Shown piece after piece: positions 42,883 to 52,682 of a DNA stretch of 64,000 nucleotides. The DNA lies in assembly GCF_001456155.1 (NCBI RefSeq), contig NZ_CP013293.1, positions 1,364,001-1,428,000 of the forward strand, in the 5' to 3' direction. A program made the translations under genes and the position numbers. The notes beneath the pieces were generated by a model, which worked only from the letters and a program-made list of their open reading frames with translations, made no database searches and was not told the origin of the DNA. The stretch comes from Chryseobacterium sp. IHB B 17019. Lineage in GTDB: Bacteria > Bacteroidota > Bacteroidia > Flavobacteriales > Weeksellaceae. Numbering within the stretch: position 1 is the stretch's first letter; each line of letters starts with the position of its first letter.

Positions 42883-43518
42883 ATGTCTACAACGTTACTA
42901 TTAAAATACTTTCCGGATCTTACAGAAACACAGATTGAACAGTTCAACAAATTGGAGGATTTATACAAAGAATGGAACGAAAAAATCAACGTAATTTCAC
43001 GGAAAGATATGGAATCCCTGTATGAAAAGCATATTTTACATTCCTTAGGAATTGCAAAAGTAATGGAGTTTGCACCGGGAACAAAAGTTTTGGATATTGG
43101 GACAGGCGGCGGTTTTCCCGGAATTCCACTGGCTATTTTATTTCCTGAGACAGAATTTACCTTAATTGATTCAATAGGAAAAAAAATAAGCGTGGTGAAT
43201 GCTGTTGCAGAAGGAGTTGGATTGAAAAATATAACTGCAATTCATGGAAGAGCGGAAAAATTAAAGGAAAAATTCCATTTTGTAGTAAGCCGTGCAGTTA
43301 CGCAAATGCCGGAATTCCTGAGATGGCTGAAAGGCAAATTTGAAAAAGAACAGTTCAATGCCAAGCATAACGGAATTTTATATTTAAAAGGTGGAGACCT
43401 TGCGGAAGAGCTTGCCGGACTTAAATGTGAAATCTTCAACTTAAAAAGCTATTTTGATGAAGAATTTTTTGATACCAAGAAAGTAGTGTATCTATCAAAA
43501 GGAAATTTTAATTCTTAA
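42883..43518 (+). CDS. rsmG: 16S rRNA m7G527 methyltransferase
   Basis: RsmG (GidB), 211 residues from ATG 42883 (MSTTLLLKYFPDLTETQIEQ); an in-frame TTG at 42862 is less likely. It methylates G527 of 16S rRNA, and loss of it gives low-level streptomycin resistance. SAM motif VLDIGTGGGFPGIPLAI, then FTLIDSIGKKISVVNAVA and VVSRAVTQMPEFL are present. Full length for the family. A TAnnTTTG box precedes it. Confidence 0.95.
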   Translation: MSTTLLLKYFPDLTETQIEQFNKLEDLYKEWNEKINVISRKDMESLYEKHILHSLGIAKVMEFAPGTKVLDIGTGGGFPGIPLAILFPETEFTLIDSIGKKISVVNAVAEGVGLKNITAIHGRAEKLKEKFHFVVSRAVTQMPEFLRWLKGKFEKEQFNAKHNGILYLKGGDLAEELAGLKCEIFNLKSYFDEEFFDTKKVVYLSKGNFNS

Positions 43519-43579
43519 TTTAACATAATTGAGGAATAATTTTTGCTAAATTTATAGTAATAATCAAAATATTGTAGTC

Positions 43580-43987
43580 ATGAAAAAATTTTTCCATATT
43601 GGGTTTTCTACTTTAATTTTAGGATTATTTTTTACTTCATGTAATGACGATGATGACTATCAGACGATAGAATCTATAGATAAAATTAAAATCGACAGTG
43701 TGAAAATTGTAAATGATACCATGGACGTTTTCAGCGTACAAAGTATCAAGACTTTTTCCACATATCCGTCTCATTGTGAAGGATTTTACGGATATGATTA
43801 TATTCACAATGACAGCTCTTCAAGAACAGTGACGGCTTATAAATATATCACTAACGGACCTTGTACGCAGGATAGTTACACAGCGGCAAGCCAGATTAAT
43901 TTCAGTCCGCAACATGTTGGTACATACACTTTTAAATTCTGGAACGGTGCCAATAATTATATCACAAAAACAATTGTAGTTGAATAG
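43580..43987 (+). CDS. Hypothetical lipoprotein
   Basis: A 135-residue lipoprotein with lipobox FTSC and an Asp-rich stretch CNDDDDYQTIESID, the form often seen in surface-exported Bacteroidota lipoproteins. The rest is probably an immunoglobulin-like beta domain containing two Cys (HCEGFYGYDY, GPCTQDSY). The stop is followed after four bases by the DUF922 gene, so they form an operon. Function unknown. Confidence 0.7.
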   Translation: MKKFFHIGFSTLILGLFFTSCNDDDDYQTIESIDKIKIDSVKIVNDTMDVFSVQSIKTFSTYPSHCEGFYGYDYIHNDSSSRTVTAYKYITNGPCTQDSYTAASQINFSPQHVGTYTFKFWNGANNYITKTIVVE

Positions 43988-43991
43988 AAAA

Positions 43992-44528
43992 ATGAAATGG
44001 ATTTTTGCAGTTTGTTTTCTGATTACCAATATGTTATTTGGCCAGAAAATATATTGGAATGAAGGAAGAAAGCTGACCTGGAATGATTTTAAAAGCAACA
44101 TAAACCGTAAAGGGGGAGACAATGTAGTTGCTTATACCAACTGTGGCTGGATTTATTCTTATGAAAAATCTTCAGATCCTAAAGCTCCGGTAAAAATAAA
44201 AGTAGAAACGGTTTTCAATATAGATAAATCCTGGAAAGATGTAAAGCGAATCAATGATTACGTCTTATTGCATGAACAAAAGCACTTTGATGTAGCAGAG
44301 GTTTTTGCCAGAAAATTAAGAAAAGAGATTTCGGAAAAAATTAGGACATCTTCAGATTTTGATAAATATTTTAAAGGTATTTATAACAGAATCCTTAAAG
44401 AATATCAGGACTTCCAAAGAGCTTATGACGGCGAAACAAAGAATGGAATGGTTGAGGAAAAACAATCAGAATATAATCGTATTATTGCTGAAGAATTAGA
44501 AAATTATAAAAGCTATAAAACGCCTTGA
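43992..44528 (+). CDS. Secreted DUF922 putative zinc protease
   Basis: A 178-residue secreted protein from ATG 43992 (MKWIFAVCFLITNMLFGQ); the TTG at 43980 would overlap the lipoprotein stop. DUF922 blocks are WNEGRKLTWNDFKSNI at the start and the metal motif LLHEQKHFDVAEVFAR, in which HEQKH fits HExxH. DUF922 proteins are predicted secreted zinc proteases, not well studied. Its last codons overlap the next gene in TTGA, so it is probably coupled to the AddB-like gene. Confidence 0.8.
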   Translation: MKWIFAVCFLITNMLFGQKIYWNEGRKLTWNDFKSNINRKGGDNVVAYTNCGWIYSYEKSSDPKAPVKIKVETVFNIDKSWKDVKRINDYVLLHEQKHFDVAEVFARKLRKEISEKIRTSSDFDKYFKGIYNRILKEYQDFQRAYDGETKNGMVEEKQSEYNRIIAEELENYKSYKTP

Positions 44529-47218
44529 AATTTCTCAACAAAATCATTCATGAATTATTAGCCCAAAACTCGGATTTATCTGCGTTTAACATTGTTTTGC
44601 CCGGGAAACGCCCGATCGTTTTTATCCGGCAAATTCTGGAAGAAAATAACTATTCCGGATTTCTTCCGAACTTTTTTACTATTGAAGAACTGATTAACAG
44701 AATTGCCGATAAACAGGCTATTCAGGGAATTGCTTTGTGGTTGTTTGCCTTCGATGTTTACAAAAGCCTAAATCTTATTCCGAATGATGATTTTGCGGAT
44801 TTTTTGAAATGGTTTCCTACTTTACAAAAGGATTGGGATGATATCCTAAAATTTTCTGAAAATGACCAGGCTGTTTTGCAATATATGTTTGATGAGGAAA
44901 GAATTAAAGACTGGGCACAGGATCTGGGAGAAGATGATAATATTCCAAGAAAAAAATTCTTGAATTTCTGGAAAAACATGAATGTTTTTCTTCCTGTTTT
45001 AAAAGAAAAACTACAGGAAAAAAACTGGGCGACTTCCGGAATGATTCATGAGACAGCAAAAGCAAGAATTGTTGATTTTGCAAAAAACACGAATGAACAA
45101 TTTGTTTTTTGTGGGTTTAATGCTTTTACTCCGGCTGAAGAAAAGCTGGTCAGAAGCCTTTTACAATGGAATAAAGGACAATGTTTTTTCCAGGCAGACC
45201 ATTATTATTTTGATGATGAAAGGCAGGAAGCAGGAAAGTTTCTGAGAAATCATAAAACCTGGAAGGAATTCAATGACAGTCGTGCTTTTCAATGGATTGA
45301 GGATGATTTTAATCAACCAAAAAACATAAAAGTTTACGAAGTTTCCGGAAATATTACCCAAACGAAAATTTTACCGGAAATTTTTAAAGAAATAGAAAAT
45401 AAAACATATTCTAATACTGCGGTTGTTTTACTAGATGAAAATCTCCTTCCGGCAAGTTTAGATGTTATGTACAGTGTTCAGAATCTGAATATTACAATGG
45501 GGTTCCCTTTGAAAAACCTTTCATTTTCTAATGCCATCAAACAACTTTTCTACCTGCAAAAACAATTAGAGAAAAATAAATCTTCTTACTATTACCGTGA
45601 TATTTTTCCAATCCTTGAAGAACTCCCTAAAGATGTTGAGGATGAAGTCATTATCAATAATTTCAAAGCGAAAATAGAGGAGAGGAATATTGTCTACATC
45701 TCGAAAAAATTATTGAATGAGCTTCTTGGTTCGCTTTCATATTTTAATTTACTTCAAAAAGCAGATTCTACCAATGGCTATTTAGATGCGCTCATTGCGT
45801 TTTGCAAGAAAATAAAATGGTTGGAAATAGATGATATTCAATATGAAAACGTATCTCACTTCGAGAATGCCTTTAGGATTATAAAAAACCAATTGTCACC
45901 CTATCAGTTTGAGATCAAAATGGAAACATTGGAAATCTTGATCAATCAGCATATTAATTCTGAAAGTATTGATTTTCAAGGTGAACCATTGCGCGGACTG
46001 CAAATTATGGGGCTTTTGGAAACCCGTCTTCTTAATTTTGAAAACGTGATTATGCTTTCCGTAAATGAAGGAAAATTACCTTTAGGAAATTCACAAAATA
46101 CCTATATTCCATTCGATATCAGAAGATTTTTTGATCTCCATACTTTCTTGGAAAATGACAGTATTTATGCTTACCATTTTTATAGGTTGATCCAGGATTC
46201 TAAAAATGTGCATCTGTTGTTCAACGCTTTAAGTTCTGGTGTAAATACAGGCGAAAAGAGTAGGTTTATCACGCAGATTGAAATGGAAAGTTCCCATCAA
46301 ATCGAACACCTGATTATTGAGAATTCTTCAGAGCCTATTATCACTCAGCCAATCGAAATTTCAAAGACCGATATCGTTCTTGAAAGACTTCAAAAATGGA
46401 AAGAAAAAGTTTCGGCTTCACACCTGACAAGCTATCTTTACAATCCGATTGATTTCTATCTTTCAAAAATTTTGAACAGCTCAGAAACTGATGAAATCGA
46501 AGAAGAATTATCTGTGAAGAATTATGGGAATTTGGTTCACTACACACTTCAAGAAGTTTATGAAATATTAAAAGGTAAAGTTTTAAAAGAAAGTGATTTA
46601 AGAGATTCAATTAAAGCAATAGATCAATATATTGAAACTGCTATTGAAAAGCTTAAACACCAACCTGAATTTTATGAAAAAGGAATGAACTTTATTCATA
46701 GAGCGATTGCAAAAAAAGTAATTGAAAGTATTCTGAATTTCGATCTTGAATTGGTGAAAAAAGGAAATAAACTGGAAATTATTGATATAGAAAGAAGGTT
46801 TGAAAATGTAGATTTTTATCTCGAAGAAAATGATAAAATTTCTTTCTTTGGATTTATTGATAGAATTGACAGACTTAATGGAACCTTACGAATTATCGAT
46901 TATAAAACCGCAAAAATCAAGAATCTTACGGTAAAAATTGATGATACCAATGTGGATGCATATTTCCACAGTAACGACCGTAAACAGGCACTCCAACTAT
47001 GTATTTACCAGTATGTTGTACAGAATCTTCCTGAGTTTTGGGGCTTTCCGGTTGAGACAGGAATCTGGAGCTTTGCAGAAGCCAGAAAAGGTGTTGTTTC
47101 TCTTCAGTTTGAAAAGGGAAATATTGATGATGCCATGAAATCCGTTAAAAGTCTTATTCAGGAAATTTTGAATCCGGATATTCATTTTACGGAGACGATT
47201 AAGCCATACTCAAACTAA
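44525..47218 (+). CDS. AddB-like PD-(D/E)XK nuclease/helicase-related protein
   Basis: An 897-residue protein beginning at TTG 44525, whose last two bases lie in the TGA stop of the DUF922 gene (TTGA). No other good start exists near. The N-terminal part has a degenerate helicase-like core (NIVLPGKRPIVFIRQILEEN), as in AddB. The C-terminal RecB-type nuclease has YGNLVHYTLQEVYEIL, then GFIDRIDRLNGTLRIIDYKT, with Asp779 and the Asp792-x-Lys794 motif. It is the likely AddB half of a double-strand break repair nuclease; the addA partner is not in this window. The four-cysteine iron-sulfur cluster of Bacillus AddB is absent. Confidence 0.85.
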   Translation: MKFLNKIIHELLAQNSDLSAFNIVLPGKRPIVFIRQILEENNYSGFLPNFFTIEELINRIADKQAIQGIALWLFAFDVYKSLNLIPNDDFADFLKWFPTLQKDWDDILKFSENDQAVLQYMFDEERIKDWAQDLGEDDNIPRKKFLNFWKNMNVFLPVLKEKLQEKNWATSGMIHETAKARIVDFAKNTNEQFVFCGFNAFTPAEEKLVRSLLQWNKGQCFFQADHYYFDDERQEAGKFLRNHKTWKEFNDSRAFQWIEDDFNQPKNIKVYEVSGNITQTKILPEIFKEIENKTYSNTAVVLLDENLLPASLDVMYSVQNLNITMGFPLKNLSFSNAIKQLFYLQKQLEKNKSSYYYRDIFPILEELPKDVEDEVIINNFKAKIEERNIVYISKKLLNELLGSLSYFNLLQKADSTNGYLDALIAFCKKIKWLEIDDIQYENVSHFENAFRIIKNQLSPYQFEIKMETLEILINQHINSESIDFQGEPLRGLQIMGLLETRLLNFENVIMLSVNEGKLPLGNSQNTYIPFDIRRFFDLHTFLENDSIYAYHFYRLIQDSKNVHLLFNALSSGVNTGEKSRFITQIEMESSHQIEHLIIENSSEPIITQPIEISKTDIVLERLQKWKEKVSASHLTSYLYNPIDFYLSKILNSSETDEIEEELSVKNYGNLVHYTLQEVYEILKGKVLKESDLRDSIKAIDQYIETAIEKLKHQPEFYEKGMNFIHRAIAKKVIESILNFDLELVKKGNKLEIIDIERRFENVDFYLEENDKISFFGFIDRIDRLNGTLRIIDYKTAKIKNLTVKIDDTNVDAYFHSNDRKQALQLCIYQYVVQNLPEFWGFPVETGIWSFAEARKGVVSLQFEKGNIDDAMKSVKSLIQEILNPDIHFTETIKPYSN

Positions 47219-47250
47219 AAAATGCACCTCAATTTGAAGTGCATTTTTAT
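47217..47250. terminator. Bidirectional terminator, AddB-like / lipase genes
   Basis: AAAATGCACCTCAA and TTTGAAGTGCATTTT pair with one mismatch and T-runs on each side. Confidence 0.8.
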
Positions 47251-47274
47251 TATTGTTAATCAAATTATTAGGCC

Positions 47275-49221
47275 TTATAACTTCACTTTTCTATTAACAG
47301 TTTTTCCGTTTTTTAAAGTTGCATTCACAAGATAAATTCCTGGCTCTAAACTATTTGAGTTGAAATCATTTTTATTAACTTCCAAGTTTTGAATCAAAGC
47401 TCCTGAAATACTGTAGATTACAATATTTTTTATTTCCTCTCTGGATTTTATAATTATTTGTTTATTCTGAGTGAAAATATTAATGCTTTCCCCGGGAGTA
47501 GGGCCTTCAACTCTTTTATTAAATTGAAGATTGTAAAATTGAGTTACAACTTCAAATGTATAATCCTGATTTTTAAGAGTATTTAAATTAACACCTCCAT
47601 CCTGAATATATTGTTCCTGTAAAATTGTTTTAACAAGATTTTTATTTTCATCAAAAATATTAACTGCTTTCAGTTCTTCTGTGTTTATTTTCAATTCCAG
47701 AATATTTTTATTGTAAGATTTTACAATTTCATTTTCTTCAATTGTTTTCGGAGTATTTTTGATGTAAGGAATAAGTTGGGTTTTATTATTTTCAGCCACT
47801 TTCAATAAGTAAACTCCGTCTTTTAATGCAGAAAGATTATTGCTTACAGCTGTTTTGCTTTGTGAATTTTCTTTATTAAAATCTGTGATTTCAATTAATT
47901 CTTTTCCGTTCAATTCAGGTTTTATTTGAGAACTGTAAATACCAGTAACCTTAGAAGAAATATTTGTAGAATTTTTTGAAGTCAACATTGCCCATTCATT
48001 GAAAAGTCCACCGCTTCTCAGCGTATTAAACTTTGCATTTGATGCCAAAACAAACGGAAGAATACCGCCGACGTGATCCAGTGGTCCCCAATAGAAGGCT
48101 TCCAGCTTATATTTATTAAGATCCCACCAAGGATAATAGCCTTGCTGTGTTACCAGGGTTTTTGCTGTGTTTTCCGGATTAATAGCAAGATCAATAGTGG
48201 AATGCCCTAAAGTAGTAGGAGTTTTGTTGTACCAATCATAGACATCACTTGCCCGCAGACATTGTCTTAGCTTACTGTTTTGATTATTAGTTACATCCGT
48301 TATAAAATTCGTTGTAAATAGTTTTCTCCAGATTACAGGTCCCCAAAGCATGCCACCATTTTCCTGAATCACATGATAGTTGTATTTATCAAGATATTCC
48401 GGAGAAATTACCTCTGAAATATTGTTGGTGTAGCTCTTGTAACCCAGATCATTACACGTATTTACTACATTTGCGAGAAAAGAAGAGAACGGATAGAATT
48501 CTTTTTCCACAACACCTTTTTGCATCGTAGCACCGGAAAAGTCATAAGGACCGTCTCCCATATACGCATATTTAAATTTTAAATTGGTTGGATTAGAAAT
48601 GCTTAATTTTTTTAAGGTTGACATCGCAGCATGTCCTCCTTGAGAATATCCGGAAATAAAATATTCATCGTAACGTTTTACACCTTGCTGCACAAGAATT
48701 TTATTGGCTGCCGTTACAAAATCTACCGTTGCGCTGGCCTCGGTAGGATAGTGCACGTATGGGTGAGTTCCCTGTCCGGTTCCCATCCCTACATAGTCGG
48801 GAGCCATCAGAATATATCCGTTCAAAACATAAGAAAGTTCTACTGCGAAACCTACTGTCGATACGCCTTTTAAATTTGAAGGGACATTGTTTCTGTTATC
48901 CGTTGTTCCGTGTTCGGAAACTACTGTTGAAAGCTTATAATTCACTTTAGGATACATGATAAGTCCGGTGGCTTTTACCAAAATGTCTTTTTCATTTTTA
49001 GTATAATATGTTACTTTATAGGCTCTTAAGCCAACATTAAAGCCATTTAAATAACTTACAAAATCCGGTGTATTCTGACTTCCAAGATTATTTGAAATAA
49101 AATTAACAACACCCTGTGGGGTAAGATCAAGCTTCTGTTCGACACTGAAAACGTCTCCTGCTTGTTGGGAAAAATAGAAAGGGGCAGTGATCCCCGATAA
49201 AATAATAAGGATTTTTTTCAT
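47275..49221 (-). CDS. Secreted lipase/esterase-like alpha/beta hydrolase with T9SS sorting domain
   Basis: A 648-residue exported protein. Signal peptide 1-18. An alpha/beta-hydrolase domain of the secretory lipase type occupies about 60-430, with APDYVGMGTGQGTHPYVHY and the nucleophile elbow SGYSQGGHA (Ser193). From about 570 to the end lies a type A T9SS sorting domain (VIYSISGALIQNLEVNKNDF, EPGIYLVNATLKNGKTVNRK), so the enzyme should be exported across the outer membrane and attached or released. Substrate unknown. It is a single gene. Confidence 0.88.
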   Translation of the reverse strand: MKKILIILSGITAPFYFSQQAGDVFSVEQKLDLTPQGVVNFISNNLGSQNTPDFVSYLNGFNVGLRAYKVTYYTKNEKDILVKATGLIMYPKVNYKLSTVVSEHGTTDNRNNVPSNLKGVSTVGFAVELSYVLNGYILMAPDYVGMGTGQGTHPYVHYPTEASATVDFVTAANKILVQQGVKRYDEYFISGYSQGGHAAMSTLKKLSISNPTNLKFKYAYMGDGPYDFSGATMQKGVVEKEFYPFSSFLANVVNTCNDLGYKSYTNNISEVISPEYLDKYNYHVIQENGGMLWGPVIWRKLFTTNFITDVTNNQNSKLRQCLRASDVYDWYNKTPTTLGHSTIDLAINPENTAKTLVTQQGYYPWWDLNKYKLEAFYWGPLDHVGGILPFVLASNAKFNTLRSGGLFNEWAMLTSKNSTNISSKVTGIYSSQIKPELNGKELIEITDFNKENSQSKTAVSNNLSALKDGVYLLKVAENNKTQLIPYIKNTPKTIEENEIVKSYNKNILELKINTEELKAVNIFDENKNLVKTILQEQYIQDGGVNLNTLKNQDYTFEVVTQFYNLQFNKRVEGPTPGESINIFTQNKQIIIKSREEIKNIVIYSISGALIQNLEVNKNDFNSNSLEPGIYLVNATLKNGKTVNRKVKL

Positions 49222-49330
49222 AATTTGATTTTTTTGTGCTGTTAAATTATATTTTTAAAACAAAACTTTCGATATTCTGAATATTAATAGCTATTCATTG
49301 AATACAAGTTCTTTGATTATTGCTAAAAAG

Positions 49331-49361
49331 AAAAAGAGCCTGAACAGCGTCAGACTCTTTT
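49331..49361 (-). terminator. Terminator after the acyl-CoA dehydrogenase gene
   Basis: AAAGAGCCTGA and TCAGACTCTTT pair with one mismatch; on the minus strand T-rich sequence follows. Confidence 0.7.
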
Positions 49362-49384
49362 GTTTATCAATGTTTAATCAATTA

Positions 49385-50563
49385 TCAGAAAGCATTAATT
49401 CCTGTAATGTCCAATCCTGTAATTAATAAATGAACATCATGAGTTCCCTCGTAAGTGATCACAGATTCAAGGTTTGCGGCGTGTCTCATCATTGGGAATT
49501 CACCCATAATACCCATTCCGCCAAGAATTTGTCGGGATTCTCTTGCGATATCAATAGCCATTTTCACATTATTTCTTTTGGCCATTGAAATTTGTGCAGG
49601 AGTTGCCTTATGATTATTTTTAAGTGTTCCTAATTGTAAGCAAAGTAACTGAGCCTTAGTTATTTCCGTTAAAAATTCAGCTAGTTTTTTCTGTTGAAGC
49701 TGGAAAGATCCGATTGGTTTTCCGAACTGCTTTCTTTCCTTAGAATATTGAACAGCAGTACAATAGCAATCGATCGCTGCACCAATTACGCCCCAAGAAA
49801 TTCCATATCTTGCTGAATTTAAACAAGATAAAGGTCCTTTTAATCCTGTAACATTCGGAAGTAGATTTTCCTTCGGAACTTTTACATTATTAAATACCAA
49901 TTCCCCTGTTTTTGAAGCCCTTAGACTCCATTTATTGTGAGTTTCCGGTGTTGTAAAACCTTCCATTCCTCTTTCAACGATCAATCCCTGAACTTTTCCT
50001 TCTTCATTTTTCGCCCAAACAACGGCAATATCGCAAAGAGGAGAGTTTGTGATCCACATTTTTGCCCCATTCAGAAGATAATGATCGCCCATATCTTTAA
50101 AATTCGTTTCCATAGAACCCGGATCCGAACCGTGATTAGGCTCTGTAAGACCGAAAGAACCAATCATTTCTCCGGCAGCCAGTTTGGGTAAATATTTTCT
50201 TTTTTGCTCCTCAGAACCAAATTCATTAATAGGAAACATTACCAGAGAACTCTGTACAGAAGCCGCAGAACGTACTGCAGAATCGCCTCTTTCCAACTCC
50301 TGCATAATCAACCCGTAAGAAATCTGATCAAGACCCGAACCACCATATTCAACCGGAATATATGGACCCAAAGCTCCAATTTTACCTAATTCTTTCATTA
50401 AGCCCGGCAAATCTGTATGATTTTGTGCAGCCTGATCAATTTGTGGCATTACAAAACTTTCTACCCAGTCTCTTACAGATTGACGGATGAGTTTATGTTC
50501 TTCAGTAAGTAAAGCATCGATCCCAAAATAATCTGGAATGCTTGTAAGGGAATAATATGACAT
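49385..50563 (-). CDS. Acyl-CoA dehydrogenase, glutaryl-CoA type
   Basis: A 392-residue FAD enzyme that desaturates an acyl-CoA. It fits glutaryl-CoA dehydrogenase, which also decarboxylates: IGSFGLTEPNHGSDPGSMET for FAD binding, ARYGISWGVIGAAIDCYCTA, KERKQFGKPIGSFQLQQKKL and the catalytic Glu region VITYEGTHDVHLLITG. Full length. It would act in lysine or tryptophan catabolism. No electron transfer flavoprotein or glutaconate genes are adjacent. It stands alone on the minus strand. Confidence 0.88.
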   Translation of the reverse strand: MSYYSLTSIPDYFGIDALLTEEHKLIRQSVRDWVESFVMPQIDQAAQNHTDLPGLMKELGKIGALGPYIPVEYGGSGLDQISYGLIMQELERGDSAVRSAASVQSSLVMFPINEFGSEEQKRKYLPKLAAGEMIGSFGLTEPNHGSDPGSMETNFKDMGDHYLLNGAKMWITNSPLCDIAVVWAKNEEGKVQGLIVERGMEGFTTPETHNKWSLRASKTGELVFNNVKVPKENLLPNVTGLKGPLSCLNSARYGISWGVIGAAIDCYCTAVQYSKERKQFGKPIGSFQLQQKKLAEFLTEITKAQLLCLQLGTLKNNHKATPAQISMAKRNNVKMAIDIARESRQILGGMGIMGEFPMMRHAANLESVITYEGTHDVHLLITGLDITGINAF

Positions 50564-50683
50564 TGTAATTTAATTTCCCTAAAAGTAAGACTTTTCAGTA
50601 TTTCAGGAAAATTTTTTTTAAACGCCTGTGAATAGTTGATTATTAATTGTTTAATCAGATATTTAATTTAAAAAATAGGTTAA

Positions 50684-51472
50684 TTAATTTTCGTCTTCGT
50701 TGGAAATAGGGTATTGGCTGGTAGAATTATGAACCTTTGATTTAAATTTATATAAATAAGGAGCTTTATTGGCCGAACCGTCGTATAGCTTTTCCAGTCG
50801 ATCTAAAATGTTTAAGCTCAATATTTTACGTTGAAAATTATTTCTTCTGAATTTTTGACCTAAAATAGTTTCGTACAATGACTGCAGATCTTTCATGGTA
50901 AATTTTTCAGGAAGGAGATTACTTGCGGCAACTTCCGTATTGATGTTCATTCTCAGGTATTCAAGGCCGGTTTCGATGATTCTGTCATGGTCGAAGGCCA
51001 TCTTTGGAAGATTGTCTACTTCAAACCATTCACAGCTTTCATTGAAGGCGTCAGGAAACGTATTTGCCATCGAAAAATCAATCAAACTACAATATCCAAC
51101 GGTAATGAATCTTTGGAAAATCCAGTGATCTTTGGGAACTTCAATTCCTTTATTATTTAAAAGAATTTGGTGAACATTATTCTCCGTTCTGTCGATTCTC
51201 CCGAATGTGTGAAACTGTTTCAGGAAAATATCTTTAAGATGCGTTCTTTCGTGTAAAACACGTTCGGCTGCCTCACGAAGGTCTTCATCATTAAAAACAA
51301 AACCGCCGGGAAGTGACCACAAATTGAGGTCGTGGTACTTCAAAAGTAAGACTTTCAGGATGTTATTATGAAAACCAAATATGGTACAGTCAACAGATAC
51401 ATGCGCTACAAAATCTTTTGTATCAATGAGTTCCCGAAGAGTTTCTTTGTTTTTTTCGTTCCTGATTTTCAT
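50684..51472 (-). CDS. NrtR-like regulator with degenerate Nudix domain
   Basis: About 262 residues from ATG 51472 (MKIRNEKNKETLRELIDTKD); the ATG at 51514 would overlap the MFS gene. The N-terminal Nudix-like domain has the box GGFVFNDEDLREAAERVLHE followed by RTHL, in which the REUxEExGU core reads RVLHERTHL; the catalytic Glu residues are lost. A winged helix region lies near 170-245. This fits NrtR-family regulators, in which a dead Nudix fold binds a metabolite. Bacteroidota use such regulators for sugar genes, and this one sits between an MFS gene and a PUL, so sugar control is inferred. DNA site unknown. Confidence 0.8.
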   Translation of the reverse strand: MKIRNEKNKETLRELIDTKDFVAHVSVDCTIFGFHNNILKVLLLKYHDLNLWSLPGGFVFNDEDLREAAERVLHERTHLKDIFLKQFHTFGRIDRTENNVHQILLNNKGIEVPKDHWIFQRFITVGYCSLIDFSMANTFPDAFNESCEWFEVDNLPKMAFDHDRIIETGLEYLRMNINTEVAASNLLPEKFTMKDLQSLYETILGQKFRRNNFQRKILSLNILDRLEKLYDGSANKAPYLYKFKSKVHNSTSQYPISNEDEN

Positions 51473-51488
51473 GACAGTAAAAATAAAA

Positions 51489-52682
51489 TTATTTTCTAAA
51501 TGTTTTGTCAGCAAGTTTAAAATAAATTAAACTTATCGTAAATAACACAGTTACAGCCATTAAAATATATAAAGAATAAAAGCTTAAAAGCTGGTTTCCA
51601 AATAAAACGGACATGATGATTGAGCTCACAGAGCTTCCAAGAGATGAAAAAATGACAATTAATGAGGTAAAAAGATTGGCTTTCGTCTTATCAACCTGAG
51701 CGATCATTTTTGAATTAATAACAGGGTAGAGCGGTGATAAAAATAGCCCTAATACAGGAAATAAGAATAGCAGCACCTTTGAATCGTCTGCATCAAAAAA
51801 TTGTATCCCGATGATAACGATTAAGACCAAAATGATTAATGACAAGCATAAAGTATAATATTTTGACAGTGAAAATCTCTGGATAATATTTGCCGTAATT
51901 GTTCTTCCAACATAGGAAAAAAGCGCCAGAAAAGATGAAGCCTGAAGGGCAAAAAAGGAATTGACCTTCAAATGATTTTTATAAAAAGACGGTAGCCAGG
52001 AATTAAAGCTCTGCTCAACAAAAACAATGGAAAAAATTACTGCTAAAAATATAATCATCAGTGGATTAATAAGTTTAGAAAGATCCCTGATAATATTATC
52101 TTTTTCTAATTTAACAGGTTCGGAAATCGGAAGCCTTGAGAACAGAAATATCGTAACGGCAGATAAAACTGAGATTGATATAAACCCAAATTTCCAGTAT
52201 TCTGAAAACTGACTGGAAATCAGCCATCCAAAACCCGTGTTTACCACAAAAATACCAATCATAAATGATGCTTCCACACTATTCATTATTTTTGCAAGAG
52301 ATTTTTCATCTGAAATATTGTTTCTGATAATCCCGAAAACACAAATTTTTCCAATTGCAAAACATGTCCCGATAATTGCAAACCAGAGCTTATAAAACCA
52401 AAAAACTTCAACAAACGGTAAGATAAGTGAACAAATCCCAACAATTGTTAACGCTAATATTAATGCTTTTTTTGTCCCTATTTTACTGATAAAATTTACT
52501 GCAAAAAGTGAAATAAACGCAATAGGAAGATCCTTAAATGATTCTAAAAAACCAAGCTTTTCATAAGTTATTTTTGCATCGGAAAGTTGAAGAATTACAA
52601 TACCCATGCAGTTTAAGACCATTGAGAATATTAAAAAAGTAAGCTTTAAGGGTAGTGAAATATTGGAGAGCTTGGTCGTCAT
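51489..52682 (-). CDS. MFS transporter, likely sugar permease
   Basis: A 397-residue inner-membrane carrier with about 12 hydrophobic segments. The loop FISKIGTKKALILAL between helices 2 and 3 fits the MFS signature poorly but in the right place. It sits beside the Nudix-type regulator and diverges from susC, so it is the probable importer of the glucose or glucan oligosaccharides released by the PUL. Substrate is inferred from context only. The regulator gene follows after 16 bases. Confidence 0.8.
   Translation of the reverse strand: MTTKLSNISLPLKLTFLIFSMVLNCMGIVILQLSDAKITYEKLGFLESFKDLPIAFISLFAVNFISKIGTKKALILALTIVGICSLILPFVEVFWFYKLWFAIIGTCFAIGKICVFGIIRNNISDEKSLAKIMNSVEASFMIGIFVVNTGFGWLISSQFSEYWKFGFISISVLSAVTIFLFSRLPISEPVKLEKDNIIRDLSKLINPLMIIFLAVIFSIVFVEQSFNSWLPSFYKNHLKVNSFFALQASSFLALFSYVGRTITANIIQRFSLSKYYTLCLSLIILVLIVIIGIQFFDADDSKVLLFLFPVLGLFLSPLYPVINSKMIAQVDKTKANLFTSLIVIFSSLGSSVSSIIMSVLFGNQLLSFYSLYILMAVTVLFTISLIYFKLADKTFRK

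Noticed and set aside
43980..43991. TTG start at 43980 for the DUF922 gene
   Set aside because: ATG at 43992 starts a normal signal peptide four bases after the preceding stop.
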